From Nemopilema nomurai (lineage: Eukaryota; Cnidaria; Scyphozoa; Rhizostomeae; Rhizostomatidae), in assembly GCA_003864495.1 (NCBI GenBank), contig ML133388.1, forward strand, positions 3,077,809 to 3,141,808: DNA of 64,000 nt, given 5' to 3'. This document shows, in pieces, positions 26,237-37,016 of this stretch (its first letter is position 1; each line of letters opens with the position of its first letter). The position numbers and the translations under genes are program-made. Below the pieces are notes generated by a model, which saw nothing but the letters and a program-made list of their open reading frames with translations, was not told the DNA's origin and made no database searches.

Positions 26237-27781
26237 TTAACCCTGCCCTTGATTGTCTGAATCTTTCTCACACACTTGGTACAGCGTCTCTTGAGCAAAC
26301 TTAAATAACTTTTCCGGTATTTCTTTATTCATCCATTTCTTATGGTAACAGCAAACCAGGAACAATTTACTGTGATGATTCGCAACCGTAATGAAAAAAG
26401 GAGCTCCAACATCTTTTGCGCCATTGCCAAAAAGACCAAAATAAATTTCATCAGCATCCACAAACTTTGGCAAGTTAGCATCTAATTCTTGACCAGGGCA
26501 GCACTTTCCAAGATTGCTTAGACCGAAGTGAAAATCAAAACCCAGCTCGTTGAAGACTTTCTCATAATCCTCATACAGCAGATGCTCAGCTACGTAGGCC
26601 CTGAGCTCATACCCCAGCTTTCCATGAAGATTTTTGACACCATTTGTGACCTGTTGGCTGAGCTCTCTTGCACTTCTCCAAAACGTTACCTTGTCATAAC
26701 TGAATGGCTTTTGCACATTCATTGAGGTTAATCCAATTGGAACAGAAAAAAGACCCAATGGTTGTGGACTTTTGTATTTTGGAAGCGTCTTTCTGGTGTC
26801 AATTGGCCAACCACTTTTTATTTCTCTTGGTAATGGAACGTTCATTTCTTGGAACAGTCTAATCATCGCAAAAGAAAAACTTGTTAAAAGAATTGAATGT
26901 ACTGTGACATCTTTAGCTTTCCTTTCAAACAAAATTCTCTTTACCAGATTTTCTCCAAGGGTATAGCTAAAAACGCCCGTTCCCTCTTTCTCTAGAAAAG
27001 GAGAGCGTTGGTATGCAATAGCCGGGCATCCAAGATTTGAAGAATTGAACATTTTATTTAAAGTTCTTCTTAACGTTATACCCGCTGTTACATACCAAGC
27101 AGGTCTTTTCTGTGCAGAATGGGCATCTCCAAGAAATTCTTCTTCGTAGGACGGAGCGACTTCGAGGGGATGCAGAAATATTTCGTCAACTGGGAGGTCG
27201 TTGATTATTTTATTGAGAATCGGTAAGAGCTGCCTGTATACCATATCATACCCACTAACTGCATCAACGAATTGATGGTTCATTCCAAAGAACAAATCAT
27301 ATCTGTGCGTAGCATCAGATTCGCTGTTTACTTCCTCTTTGCCCTCTGGCATATTAAAAACAACTCTCCACCTAGGACCATCACCGTACCTCTCTTCCCT
27401 TGACAGAAATATCTCCTCCTCTCTAACGATCTCAGTCAAATCATCATCAGATTTGCGTGTTCGTGTCCTAATAACTTTCGTGTAATCGACTTCGCACGGC
27501 TGGTAGTATAACCTCGTGTGAGGCTCTTCAAACGATGCCTTGTAAGTCGGAGGCCGATCTTTCTCGATCTTCTCTACCACCGTCATGCGAAGGAATGGCT
27601 GGAAATTTACGAGAACTTCTAGTGAAGCCTTGAGGTTTTCAACGGTGATCGGGCAGTTTGACCTTAAAACTGCATACTGAAAGTAGTGTCCATGATCAGA
27701 ACGCGTGCATGATGCTTCGAATAAAATCTCTTGAATACCAAGCTCCCTCCCTAACTCAGGGGAGTCCACTGCCTCGGCCAT
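26237..27781 (-). CDS. HxxxD acyltransferase / condensation-domain-like protein, copy 1 (intronless)
   Basis: The single open frame encodes 514 aa starting MAEAVDSPELGRELG. Features fit the chloramphenicol-acetyltransferase-like fold of condensation domains and alcohol O-acyltransferases: an N-terminal half with a substrate-tunnel-like region, then the active-site motif as NHQFVDAVSG at ~170 (HxxxD with the catalytic second His kept, but first His to Asn and Gly to Ala), and a C-terminal half with FHFGLSNLGKCCPG and a terminal amphipathic helix. I infer acyl transfer from a thioester donor; substrate and location are unknown. No signal peptide or transmembrane helix was seen. Residues ~50-225 are almost identical to the three paralogues nearby, while the ends diverge. 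The start MAE is conserved in all four copies. Confidence 0.8.
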   Translation of the reverse strand: MAEAVDSPELGRELGIQEILFEASCTRSDHGHYFQYAVLRSNCPITVENLKASLEVLVNFQPFLRMTVVEKIEKDRPPTYKASFEEPHTRLYYQPCEVDYTKVIRTRTRKSDDDLTEIVREEEIFLSREERYGDGPRWRVVFNMPEGKEEVNSESDATHRYDLFFGMNHQFVDAVSGYDMVYRQLLPILNKIINDLPVDEIFLHPLEVAPSYEEEFLGDAHSAQKRPAWYVTAGITLRRTLNKMFNSSNLGCPAIAYQRSPFLEKEGTGVFSYTLGENLVKRILFERKAKDVTVHSILLTSFSFAMIRLFQEMNVPLPREIKSGWPIDTRKTLPKYKSPQPLGLFSVPIGLTSMNVQKPFSYDKVTFWRSARELSQQVTNGVKNLHGKLGYELRAYVAEHLLYEDYEKVFNELGFDFHFGLSNLGKCCPGQELDANLPKFVDADEIYFGLFGNGAKDVGAPFFITVANHHSKLFLVCCYHKKWMNKEIPEKLFKFAQETLYQVCEKDSDNQGQG

Positions 27782-28517
27782 ATTTTTCCGCGTGCTTGCT
27801 TTTCCGCTTGGAACTGCGTTGTTCCGCTTGCAAAGGACTTCGTATTGTTGTGATTATTCCCATCTATCACGTGACAAATTTAATGCCGCCATGATGGATC
27901 ACAACCGGCTCTTGGATACACGTAGCAACGCATTATCTATGCCGTACCGATTTTGAAACGTGCAGTTAACTTTGCTCTAGAATCATTCGAATTTGTATCT
28001 TGCCTACTTGTTTGTTGTGCCTACTTGTCTTGGAAACAATTTTTTTAAAACTTTATTACTCAGTACCGTCTTCTGGCAACAGCATTTCAGATCAGGGGCT
28101 ATAGAAGAAGAAGCTAGGCCAAGGTTTGGTCCGTCACAATGGTTAACTTCTGTGCAAAATTCATTTGTAACTGACTTCTTCCATACGCAACAAAAATTCT
28201 GGTTTTATCAGTGCTAGAGGCATATACCCCCAATGTCCAAATTAGCTTTCCACGAGCGAATATCGTTGTGTTTTGTTGTAATTCCTTAATTAACAAACAT
28301 TAGGGAATAATTTCTTACAACTTTCCCCAATTCGCAACAGCATGATTCCCATTGGCTGTTAGCATGTTATTCGTAAAATGCCATGCATTAAATACATTCT
28401 TTTACTGTTTTCTTAGGCTCAGTAAGAATAGAAAAAGTCTGTTAACACTTCTAAACAATGAGTAAAATTATTTTAGATTTAAGACTTTTTCTATAAAGGC
28501 ATAAACTGATAAAAATT
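27782..28517. other. spacer between acyltransferase copies 1 and 2
   Basis: This should hold the promoter of the minus-strand copy 1. No further gene is recognised. The 74-codon frame at 27993-28217 has no motif. Confidence 0.45.
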
Positions 28518-28815
28518 TTGTAAATGTCGTTCGTACTGGGTACTCGATGATCTTGTTTCCTTTCTCGCTACAAATGACATATTACTCCTTTGTTCATTCT
28601 TGTTTAACAGTTGTTTTATCATGTATATATTATTAATATTTTAGGCTGATGAAGAACGATAATTTTAAGAAATTTAAATCAGAAAATGGATGAAAAACAA
28701 GAATTCTAAATTTTATTCTTTGAACAAACTCAACAATACAGTGGTGTGCAAATAGTGAAAACTAGATAGTTAACAATTATGAAATAATTAAAAAATATTT
28801 TTAATGTCGATTAAC
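28518..28815. repeat. segmental duplication, copy B (3' flank of acyltransferase 2)
   Basis: This is the partner of 25857-26150, with the same ordered landmarks and small insertions and deletions. The last ~220 nt before the stop of copy 2 (28816-29036) have no clear counterpart. The Penelope-like fragment beside copy A is absent here, so that insertion either postdates the duplication or marks its edge. Confidence 0.75.
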
Positions 28816-29036
28816 TTTCATTTCCAGCTTAGCTTATCTGACTCGTAAGAATCAGAATGAAACGTTTTCGTTGTAAGTGAGATGCTAGAATGATGTTTGA
28901 ATGATTATTCTAATACAAGTCCCAGGCAGTGCAAAAAGAAAAAGACGCTTTGTGAGTAAAGACGAAATTTGATCGTTATATCAAATCAAATGAACTGCCT
29001 ATCTATTAAACAGCATTGCAAAGAAAGGGTCTTTAG

Positions 29037-30617
29037 TTATGAAATGTCACTTGGATTCTCTTTGCCAACTGCATTAACACAGACATGATCAAGAATTTTC
29101 TCGGCATACTCCATCAAATTTTCCGGAATCTCCTTCATCAGCCAGAGCTTATTGTAGCAGCAGACAAAATGCATCTTCCCTTTGTGATACGCCAGGGTAA
29201 TCCAAAATTGAAACCAGACATTTCTCAAGCTATTTCCATGCAATCCGAAGCGAATTTCATCAGCGTCAACATACTTTGGAAAATTCAAATCCAATTCTGG
29301 ACCGGAGCAACACTTTCCAAGATTGCTCAAAGCGAAATCAGTATGTAGGCCCATCTCGCTGTACACCTGTAGAAAGTCCTCTAGTTGCAGCCTCTCGATT
29401 ATGTACAACCATAGGTCATGCCCAAAAAGACCACTGTCTTCCTCTTGATGTCTCAAGCCATCTAGCACTTGCTCGCCAATCGTCTTCGCACTGGTCCAAA
29501 ATACTTCCGGGTCAAACAGGTCTCCTTTTGGCACACCCAAGGAGGTGAACCCACTCGCAGCTGAGAAAAGACCCAATGGCTGTGGACTCTTGTACTTGGA
29601 CAACTTCCTCCTGGAATCGATTGGCCAGAAACTTTTGATTTCTTTTGGCAATGGAATATTGCTTTCCTGGAACAGCTTGATCATGGCAAAAGAAAAACTT
29701 GTCAGCAGAATTGAATGCACGGTGACATCACGATTTGCTCGCTCGCGAAGTATTCTGTCCACGAGAGTTCTCTCAAACGTGTATTTCAAAATCCCCGAAC
29801 CTTCCACGTCTGTAAATGGAGTGCCTTTGCTTGCTAAAGCAGGCTTTCCGAGGTTTCTTGATTTAAAAACCCTATTCACATTTCTGAGCAAAGTTACAAT
29901 GACTCTTGTATACCAAGGCGGTCTTCTGTCTGCAGCAAGGGCAACGCCATGAAATTCTTCTTCGTACGACGGAGTGACATCGAGGGGATGCAGAAATATT
30001 TCGTCAACTGGGAGGTCGTTGATTATTTTATTGAGAATCGGTAAGAGCTGCCTGTATACCATATCATACCCACTGACTCCATCGACGAATTGATGATGCA
30101 TTCCAAAGAACAAATCATATCTGTGCGTAGCATCTGATTCGGTGTTTACTTCCTCTTTGTCCTCGGGCATATTAAAAACAACTCTCCACCTAGGACCATC
30201 ACCGTACCTCTCTTCCCTTGACAGAAATATCTCCTCCTCTCTAACTATCTCAGCCAAATCATCATCAGATTTGCGTGTTCGTGTCCTTATAACCTTCGTG
30301 TAATCGACTTCGCACGGCTGGTAGTACAACCTCGTGTGAGGCTCTTCAAACGATGCCTTGTAAGTCGGTGGCCGATCTTTTTCGATCTTCTCTACCACCG
30401 TCATGCGAAGGAATGGCTGGAAATTTACGAGGACTTCTAGTGCAGCCTTGAGATTGTCAACGGTAATCGGGCAGTTTGACTTTAAAACTGCATACTGAAA
30501 GTAGTGTCCTTGATCCAAGCGAGTGCACATCGCTTCAAAGAAATGCTCATGAAGTCCAAGCTCTCTCACTGAAGCTGATGCTTCTTTTCCCTCAGCCATA
30601 TTTGCTGATGCCGCCAT
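29037..30617 (-). CDS. HxxxD acyltransferase / condensation-domain-like protein, copy 2 (intronless, canonical motif)
   Basis: Single-exon gene of 526 aa, or 520 aa if the conserved MAE start at 30599 is used instead of the first ATG at 30617. It has the full condensation-type active-site signature HHQFVDGVSG (HHxxxDG), unlike the other three copies. The C-terminal half has FALSNLGKCCSG and a Trp/Tyr-rich strand (WFQFWITLAYH). The sequence from about LVNFQPFLRM to HPLDVTPSYEEEF is nearly identical to copies 1 and 3, including many synonymous sites. Downstream of that the protein is clearly divergent (for example VALAADRRPPW). Function inferred: acyl transfer or condensation on an unknown small molecule. 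It is oriented like copy 1, 2.8 kb away, with a related 3' flank. Confidence 0.82.
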   Translation of the reverse strand: MAASANMAEGKEASASVRELGLHEHFFEAMCTRLDQGHYFQYAVLKSNCPITVDNLKAALEVLVNFQPFLRMTVVEKIEKDRPPTYKASFEEPHTRLYYQPCEVDYTKVIRTRTRKSDDDLAEIVREEEIFLSREERYGDGPRWRVVFNMPEDKEEVNTESDATHRYDLFFGMHHQFVDGVSGYDMVYRQLLPILNKIINDLPVDEIFLHPLDVTPSYEEEFHGVALAADRRPPWYTRVIVTLLRNVNRVFKSRNLGKPALASKGTPFTDVEGSGILKYTFERTLVDRILRERANRDVTVHSILLTSFSFAMIKLFQESNIPLPKEIKSFWPIDSRRKLSKYKSPQPLGLFSAASGFTSLGVPKGDLFDPEVFWTSAKTIGEQVLDGLRHQEEDSGLFGHDLWLYIIERLQLEDFLQVYSEMGLHTDFALSNLGKCCSGPELDLNFPKYVDADEIRFGLHGNSLRNVWFQFWITLAYHKGKMHFVCCYNKLWLMKEIPENLMEYAEKILDHVCVNAVGKENPSDIS

Positions 30618-32212
30618 TTACAGGGGGAGTGCGTTCTTGCTTATCTTCTTGATGCCACAATGAATTAGGATTCTATGGAACCCTTTGCTGCCGGCTTGCC
30701 TACTGTTCTTGAATGTTTCGCAAACAAGACTCTCTTAATTTTAATTCAAGATTCACTAGACAGTAAATGTCGCGGCGGAAAATGCCGACTAGCGAAAAGT
30801 AGATAGTGGTCCTACGTTTCGCGGCGCGACAATTTTCCGCCTAGTGGAGATTGGGCTTTATTTCCAAAGTCTGTATAGTGCATTCATCATAAAAGGAATT
30901 TTTCATAGACAATGCATATTTACGCCTTTTCCGATCCTCCCGATCACAGCATGTGCACAGCATGTGCACAGCATGTGCCCATTCAAAAAAAGACTGTCAG
31001 CGACATGTCTGTCATCGATCCGTGACGCATCGCAGGCAGCCGTCCGATCGTTACGGCTATATGGAAACCAGGCTTTAGATTAAATCACCAATAATTTATT
31101 GGCAATAAACCTTGTATTTTGACACTCATCATCATTGGCTGGTTCTCATTGCAGCACTCTACATATTCTGTCTCCCCTTTCATATATATTGTAAGGTTAT
31201 ACGATCGGTAGACATATTATGTCACATACCTGAGAAAGGTTTTCCCTTACGAAACGATGAATACGTGAATGGGGTTTTCAAGGGACATGTCTCGTGAAGT
31301 CCAGTAAAAGGTCTAGAAGAAAACAAAAATAAATACTGTTAATAAAACTGGCAAGTATCAATAATATAGTTATCTCAAATGACCTGGAAAACGAAGGGCT
31401 AATCTACAATCTCTGCCAAAAGTAGTTGGAACACCGTGAGAATTGTTTGCCCCCTGTTCTATTTCCATGTCTCCTTAGTGGTTGCAACCCCCTGCCCCCT
31501 CAAACGATGTTTTATCGTTCAGTGAAAGCCTTGGGTACATGAGGATTCATTATCTATTTTGTAAAGACTGTTCACTTTTGCGCTACACAATTTAGTATTA
31601 TTCACTTTGTTTGAGGGGCGAGGGGATTTCACACATTTTGCAATGCGTAAATGAGAGGACGTGTTCCAAGACTACTGGCAGAGATCCATACATTCATATA
31701 TGAATTTTTATTTTATAATGCAGGTTTAATGTTTTGCAACCTCTTGTTGGCTGACATGAGCCAAAAAAATATAGCCTTCTTCTGGCTGCAGTTTTCATAA
31801 TTCAAACTTTCCTCATTACCAACGGTTTAAAATAAATAATTTTTTACATCTCTTTAATTGTCTCACCGAGACCAATCTGCATAATTTGTCTATGGGGTAG
31901 TTTTTAAAGGGGCAATTATCTCTCTAAAGAAGGGTTAAAGCCCGCCTAGCGGGGTTTTGGAGGCTGATTGTCTATACTAAAAATGACTAAATATTTTCCA
32001 CAAACATGGCATAAACTAGCAAAGCCTGTTTTCCTGGACTCTGATTGTACTTACTCTCATAGAATGCCCCTCCATCTTCAAAGTACTCCGTGCCCCTTCG
32101 TTCCTCAGCAACGCCCCCTTTGATTGCACATCTAAACAAACAAAGACCGTCTGAGATCAACACAATGAACTGACGATTGAGGAAGACAAGGGAACTAGAA
32201 TCAACAACAAAC
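30618..32212. other. divergent intergenic region between acyltransferase copies 2 and 3
   Basis: This lies between the minus-strand pair and the plus-strand pair, so it should hold two outward promoters. At 30764-30840, GTCGCGGCGGAAAAT pairs imperfectly with a downstream CGCGGCGCGACAATTTTCCG block, a small fold-back. AGCATGTGCAC is tandemly repeated three times near 30947-30978. No gene was recognised. Confidence 0.45.
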
Positions 32213-33731
32213 ATGGCCGAGGCTGTTAGCGAAACTGATTTTGGAAGAGAGCTAGGCCTTCATGAGCTATTTTATGAGACAATGACCGATCGCTTTGAAA
32301 CTAGCAACTACTTTGAGTATGCCGTGTTGCAATCTAACGGTTTGGTCTCACTGGAACACCTCCAAGCTGCCTTAAAAGTCCTCGTAAATTTCCAGCCATT
32401 TCTTCGCATGAAGGTGGTAGAGAAGATCGAGAAAGATCGGCCACCGACTTACAAGGCATCGTTTGAAGAGCCTCACACGAGACTGTACTACCAGCCGTGC
32501 GAAGTCGATTACACGAAGGTTATAAGGACACGAACACGCAAATCTGATGATGATTTGGCTGATATCGTTAGAGAGGAGGAGATATTTCTGTCAAGGAAAG
32601 AAAGGTACGGTGATAGTCCTAGGTGGAGAGTTGTTTTTAATATGCCAGAGGACAAAGAGGAAGTAAACAGCGAATCCGATGATACGCACAGATATGATTT
32701 GTTCTTTGGAATGAACCATCAATTCGTGGATGCAGTAAGTGGGTATGATATGGTATACAGGCAGCTCTTACCGATTCTCAATAAAATAATCAACGACCTC
32801 CCAGTTGACGAAATATTTCTGCACCCCCTCGAAGTCACTCCGCCCTACGAAGAGGAATTTCTTGGAGATGCCCATTCTGCACAGAAAAGACCTGCTTGGT
32901 ATGCGAAAGCTGGAATGACTATGTTGAGAAAAGTAAGTAAAGTTCTTAAATCAAGGCATATCGGACAACCTTCAATTTATTCTGAAGGATCCCCCTTCCT
33001 GGAGGAGAAAGGAATGGGAATTTTGAATTACACCTTCAGAGAGGAACTTGTTGACAGAGTCCTGAGCGGGCGGAAACATTATGATGTGAGTGTTCACTCG
33101 ATTCTCCTGACAGGTTTATCTTTTGCCACAATAAAACTTCTTGATGAATTGGGTCTTCAAATACCAAAGGAGATACAAAGTGGTTGGCCAATTGACTCCA
33201 GAAAGAAGATTTCAAAATACGAAAGCCCACAACCATTGGGTATGTTTATTGGAACAAGTGGATTTTCTTCAATGAAAGTGCCAAAGCCATACAGACTGGA
33301 CAAGGAAGTATTTTGGCGCAAGGCAAAGAAGATGATGCGGTAGACAGGTGTCTAAGGGAGCTGCGAATCAACATGAAAAAATTATGTTAGATCTTATTGC
33401 ATATTTAACTGAGCATATTCAATATGAAGGCTTAGGTCAATTTTTTAATGAGCTTGGCCTCAAAAGACATTTTGGGTTGAGCAATCTTGGAAAATGCAGC
33501 CTAGGCCCAGATTTGGATGCCAGTTTACCAAAAAATGTAGATGCCTTGGAGATGTACTTTGGTCTGCATGGAAATGGCTCTGCAAATTCTGGCTTCCCAT
33601 TTTTCATCACTGCAATAAATCACAAAAGAAAGATATTTTTCATTTGCTGTTATAATAAAATGTGGATGAGAAAAGAGACAGCAGAAAAAATATTGAAGTA
33701 TGCTGAAGACACCCTTGATCAAGTCTGTTAA
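32213..33731 (+). pseudogene. HxxxD acyltransferase-like copy 3, frameshifted
   Basis: From ATG at 32213 (MAEAVSETDFGRELG) the frame runs to a TAG at 33341-33343. Paralogous sequence then continues in the +1 frame from ~33346 to a stop at 33731. Alignment with copy 4 (FWDKAKNIARQVSKG) indicates an extra four nucleotides around 33341-33344, with KKMMR on one side and QVSKG-equivalent sequence on the other. Apart from this the gene is full length (about 505 codons) and well preserved, with NHQFVDAVSG, FGLSNLGKC and the C-terminal helix. It is either a young pseudogene, a polymorphic null or an assembly error. An AATAAA lies near 33878, about 150 nt after the stop. Confidence 0.75.
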
Positions 33732-35114
33732 GACACAAGAGAAAGAGGTTCAAGTTAGCCAATAAGAGTTAACCAGTCAAGGATTATAACTTGATGATGA
33801 ATGGCCACATAAATTTCCTTTCTTTTGATGTTGGACTTGATGTTTCCCACTCCAGTTTTTGGAGATAGGAAATTTTGTTAATAAATTGTTGTAAATCATT
33901 TGTTTATCAAATACATTATCTTCATTCCTTTTACGTAAATAAATTAACTATGAGAGAACTCTCAAAGAAGTTATAAAAGGAAACATTTGAAAGAAGCTAA
34001 CTTTTATTAAATTGATACCTAAAATAGAAACACAACAATTCCAGTATTCCGGGGCCAACACTAGAGATTATTGATGATAACATGATTATGCCTTTAAGAA
34101 CAACAGTTTTCACTCTTGAGTAATTTCCAAAAATTTGATTGGAGAACTAGTTGGTATGCCTGCACATAATTGAGATAACCCTACGTTTTCCTATTACCTC
34201 AGTCCAGAATTAAGTCTTTCTTGGAAGAGAACCTGAGAACCTTTGTGGTGCATCCAGTGTAAACTATAATCTTTGACCTCAGCTCAAGAGGAAGAACATC
34301 TAATTGGGTAACCTGTGTTGAAACTGATGTCAAAGCAATCAAATTCCTCCTAAGCAATTTCCCCTTAATGGTTGTATTTTGGAGCTTATAACTTGGTACT
34401 CTAGTCAAAAAAATTTTAATCTAGATTAGTCGAAGCTTTTTAGTAGATATTATCTTGCACTGTTTTCAGAAATTCTTTTCTATGCCTTATATCGAGTTGG
34501 CTGCAGAACCAGGAGATTTTACAAATATTATTTTCTTTTTTGATTTGATTCTTGTTATCAATAATACTGTGTTTTGTTTAACACTATGATATTCATTCTG
34601 TACCTCCAAAACTCTACTAAGTTTAATTCAATCTTACATCTTGTATTTAGATAAATGCATTTTAAAGTTTTCTATTTTGGTATTTGGTTCTCAATTTTAT
34701 ACAGCTACTAGTATAATGCTAATAGAATGTGAAAACTTTTCAATTCTTTTTCATGGTCAACTTCAAATTCTCCAACGCCAGATATTTTCAATGCAGTCTA
34801 AAAACATTCTTCCTGGGAATTAGCTTGGTAAGATCGTAATGCGAGAATTAATGCTTCCTACAGTATCGTTTGCTTCGTAATTGCTTTGTTTATGAGAAAA
34901 GAAACATCTTGCTTGAATGCTAATTTCGTCGCGGAATATACACAATGTACAGGCATGCCCATAACACAATGAGCAATAAACAAATTGAATGGATTTGCAA
35001 TGCAATAAGAGGGAGTATACAGGTAATTAATACATGCGAACAATGGCAATAGAAATTGAAGGAATTCCGCAGAAAGGAAAGTACGCGAATGATGATGAAA
35101 CCAACGAAACAACA
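33732..35114. other. spacer between acyltransferase copies 3 and 4
   Basis: AT-rich DNA with no gene recognised. In-frame ATGs upstream of copy 4 (first at 35034) extend its frame by 27 codons of low-complexity sequence. Because paralogues start at MAE, I treat 35034-35114 as probable 5' UTR, though an N-terminal extension is possible. Confidence 0.45.
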
Positions 35115-36653
35115 ATGGCGGAGTCAAACGCATTGGTGGGTGTCGGAAGAGAGCTTGGACTTCACGAACTTTTCTTCGAAGCATCTTGCAAGCACTTGGG
35201 TTTTGGACATTATTTTGAATATGCAGTTTTAAAGTCGAACTGTCCGATTACCGTTGAAAACCTCAAGGCTGCACTAGAAGTCCTCGTAAATTTCCAGCCA
35301 TTCCTTCGCATGACGGTGGTAGAGAAGATCGAGAAAGATCGGCCTCCGACTTACAAGGCATCGTTTGAAGAGCCTCACACGAGGTTGTACTACCAGCCGT
35401 GCGAAGTCGATTACACGAAGGTTATTAGGACACGAACACGCAAATCTGATGATGATTTGACTGATATCGTTAGAGAGGAGGAGATATTTCTGTCAAGGGA
35501 AGAAAGGTACGGTGATGGTCCTAGGTGGAGGGTTGTTTTCAATATACCAGAGGACAAAGAAGGACAGAGTGGAGAGCAAAACGCAACTTACAAATACGAC
35601 CTCTTTTTTGAGATGAACCACGAATTCGTCGATGGAGTCAGTGGGTATGATTTGGTATACAGGCAGCTCTTGCCAATCCTTAACAAAGTTATCAATGACC
35701 TCCCAGTTGATGAAATATTTATGCAGCCTGTGGAAGTGACTCCGCCATACGAGGAAGAATTCGTTGGATGCTTCCATTCTGCCGATGAAAGACCTCCTTG
35801 GTACGCAAAAGCTGGAATGACTTTGCTTCGGAAATTTAATAAAGCTTTCAAATCAAATCGACTTGGACAGCATATCATAGCGAGCGAAGGATCCCCATTT
35901 CTTGAGGAGAAAGGAACAGGCATTTTTACCTACTGCTTTGAAGAGTCTCTTCTCCAAAGGATTTTGCATGAACGAATAACTTTTGGCGTGAGTGTGCATT
36001 CAATTCTCTTGACAGCTTTTTCATTTGCCATGGCAAGGCTGCTGCAAGAAATTGGCACTACAGTCCCAAAGGAAATTAAAAGTTTCTGGCCAATTGACTC
36101 GAGAAAAAAACTAGAAAAATACAAAAGTCCACAGCCTCTGGGGTATTTCTCTGCCGCAAGTGGCACGACGTCAATGAAATTGCCAACTCCTTATAGATTG
36201 AATAGAGAGGTCTTTTGGGACAAGGCAAAGAATATTGCCAGACAAGTTTCAAAAGGGGTGCGAAACACAAACGAGAAAGCCGGCCTTGGATTCTTGGCAT
36301 ATATGGCGGAGCATTTGCAGTCTGGAAATTTCATCCAAATGTCCAACGAGATAAATATAGTGAGCCATTTCTGCCTTAGCAACCTGGGAAAATGCTGTCC
36401 GGGACCAGAGCCAGATGGAACTCTGGAGAAGGTGGTTGATGCCCCTGAGATTTACTTTGGAATGCACGGAAAAGGCTCGAGTGATTTGTGGTTTCCATTC
36501 TTCATAACGGTTGCGAATCACCAAGGGAAGTTATTTATAGCCAGCAGCTACGATAAACAATGGGTGAAAAGGGAAATACCGGAGAAGCTTCTTCAGTTTG
36601 CTGAAGATACACTTGACCAAGTCTGCGAGAAAAATGGAGGCAAGCAGGGTTAG
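35115..36653 (+). CDS. HxxxD acyltransferase / condensation-domain-like protein, copy 4 (intronless)
   Basis: Intact single-exon gene of 512 aa from the conserved MAE start, or 539 aa from the upstream ATG at 35034. The active-site motif is NHEFVDGVSG. The C-terminal half has FCLSNLGKCCPG and WFPFFITVANH. The block shared with copies 1-3 is shorter here. It starts at about LVNFQPFLRM and ends near VVFNIPEDKE (about 35280-35560). Beyond it both protein and DNA diverge (GQSGEQNATYKYDLFFEMNHEF). I infer an acyltransferase of unknown substrate, cytosolic by lack of targeting signals. Confidence 0.82.
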   Translation: MAESNALVGVGRELGLHELFFEASCKHLGFGHYFEYAVLKSNCPITVENLKAALEVLVNFQPFLRMTVVEKIEKDRPPTYKASFEEPHTRLYYQPCEVDYTKVIRTRTRKSDDDLTDIVREEEIFLSREERYGDGPRWRVVFNIPEDKEGQSGEQNATYKYDLFFEMNHEFVDGVSGYDLVYRQLLPILNKVINDLPVDEIFMQPVEVTPPYEEEFVGCFHSADERPPWYAKAGMTLLRKFNKAFKSNRLGQHIIASEGSPFLEEKGTGIFTYCFEESLLQRILHERITFGVSVHSILLTAFSFAMARLLQEIGTTVPKEIKSFWPIDSRKKLEKYKSPQPLGYFSAASGTTSMKLPTPYRLNREVFWDKAKNIARQVSKGVRNTNEKAGLGFLAYMAEHLQSGNFIQMSNEINIVSHFCLSNLGKCCPGPEPDGTLEKVVDAPEIYFGMHGKGSSDLWFPFFITVANHQGKLFIASSYDKQWVKREIPEKLLQFAEDTLDQVCEKNGGKQG

Positions 36654-37016
36654 GAAAATTATCAAAATAATGTTCCCCTGAAATGTGATTAGAACGTTCA
36701 AAATAACGTATGAGAATTTTAAAATTAACAATAAGTGGAACAATCAAAATTGAATACTTTCGAACTAGAACCAAAAGACAGTATAAAGAAGAAACCGAAA
36801 AGTTGACTGGAAATATTGATTTACTGCTACCTTTTGAAAATTAGTAGATTTAGAAATTTACATATTCAATTTATAATATTCGGCAAATAATTTATGGTAC
36901 AAATTAGTGGTCTTCAAAATGCTTGTTCGAAGTTGATATGTAGATTTCCTCTTGAATTTCTGCCTTTCTCGGGTAAATCATCAACAGCAAAATGTTTTGA
37001 ATAATAAACAAATTCA
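36654..37016. other. convergent 3' spacer between copy 4 and EXOC8
   Basis: This AT-rich sequence lies between two converging genes and should hold both polyadenylation regions. No gene seen. Confidence 0.5.

Noticed and set aside
26237..36653. Terpene-type biosynthetic cluster, as known from octocorals
   Set aside because: Acyltransferase-like genes are present, but no terpene cyclase, P450 or dehydrogenase was seen in the window. UBIAD1 is a housekeeping prenyltransferase, so I do not claim a cluster.
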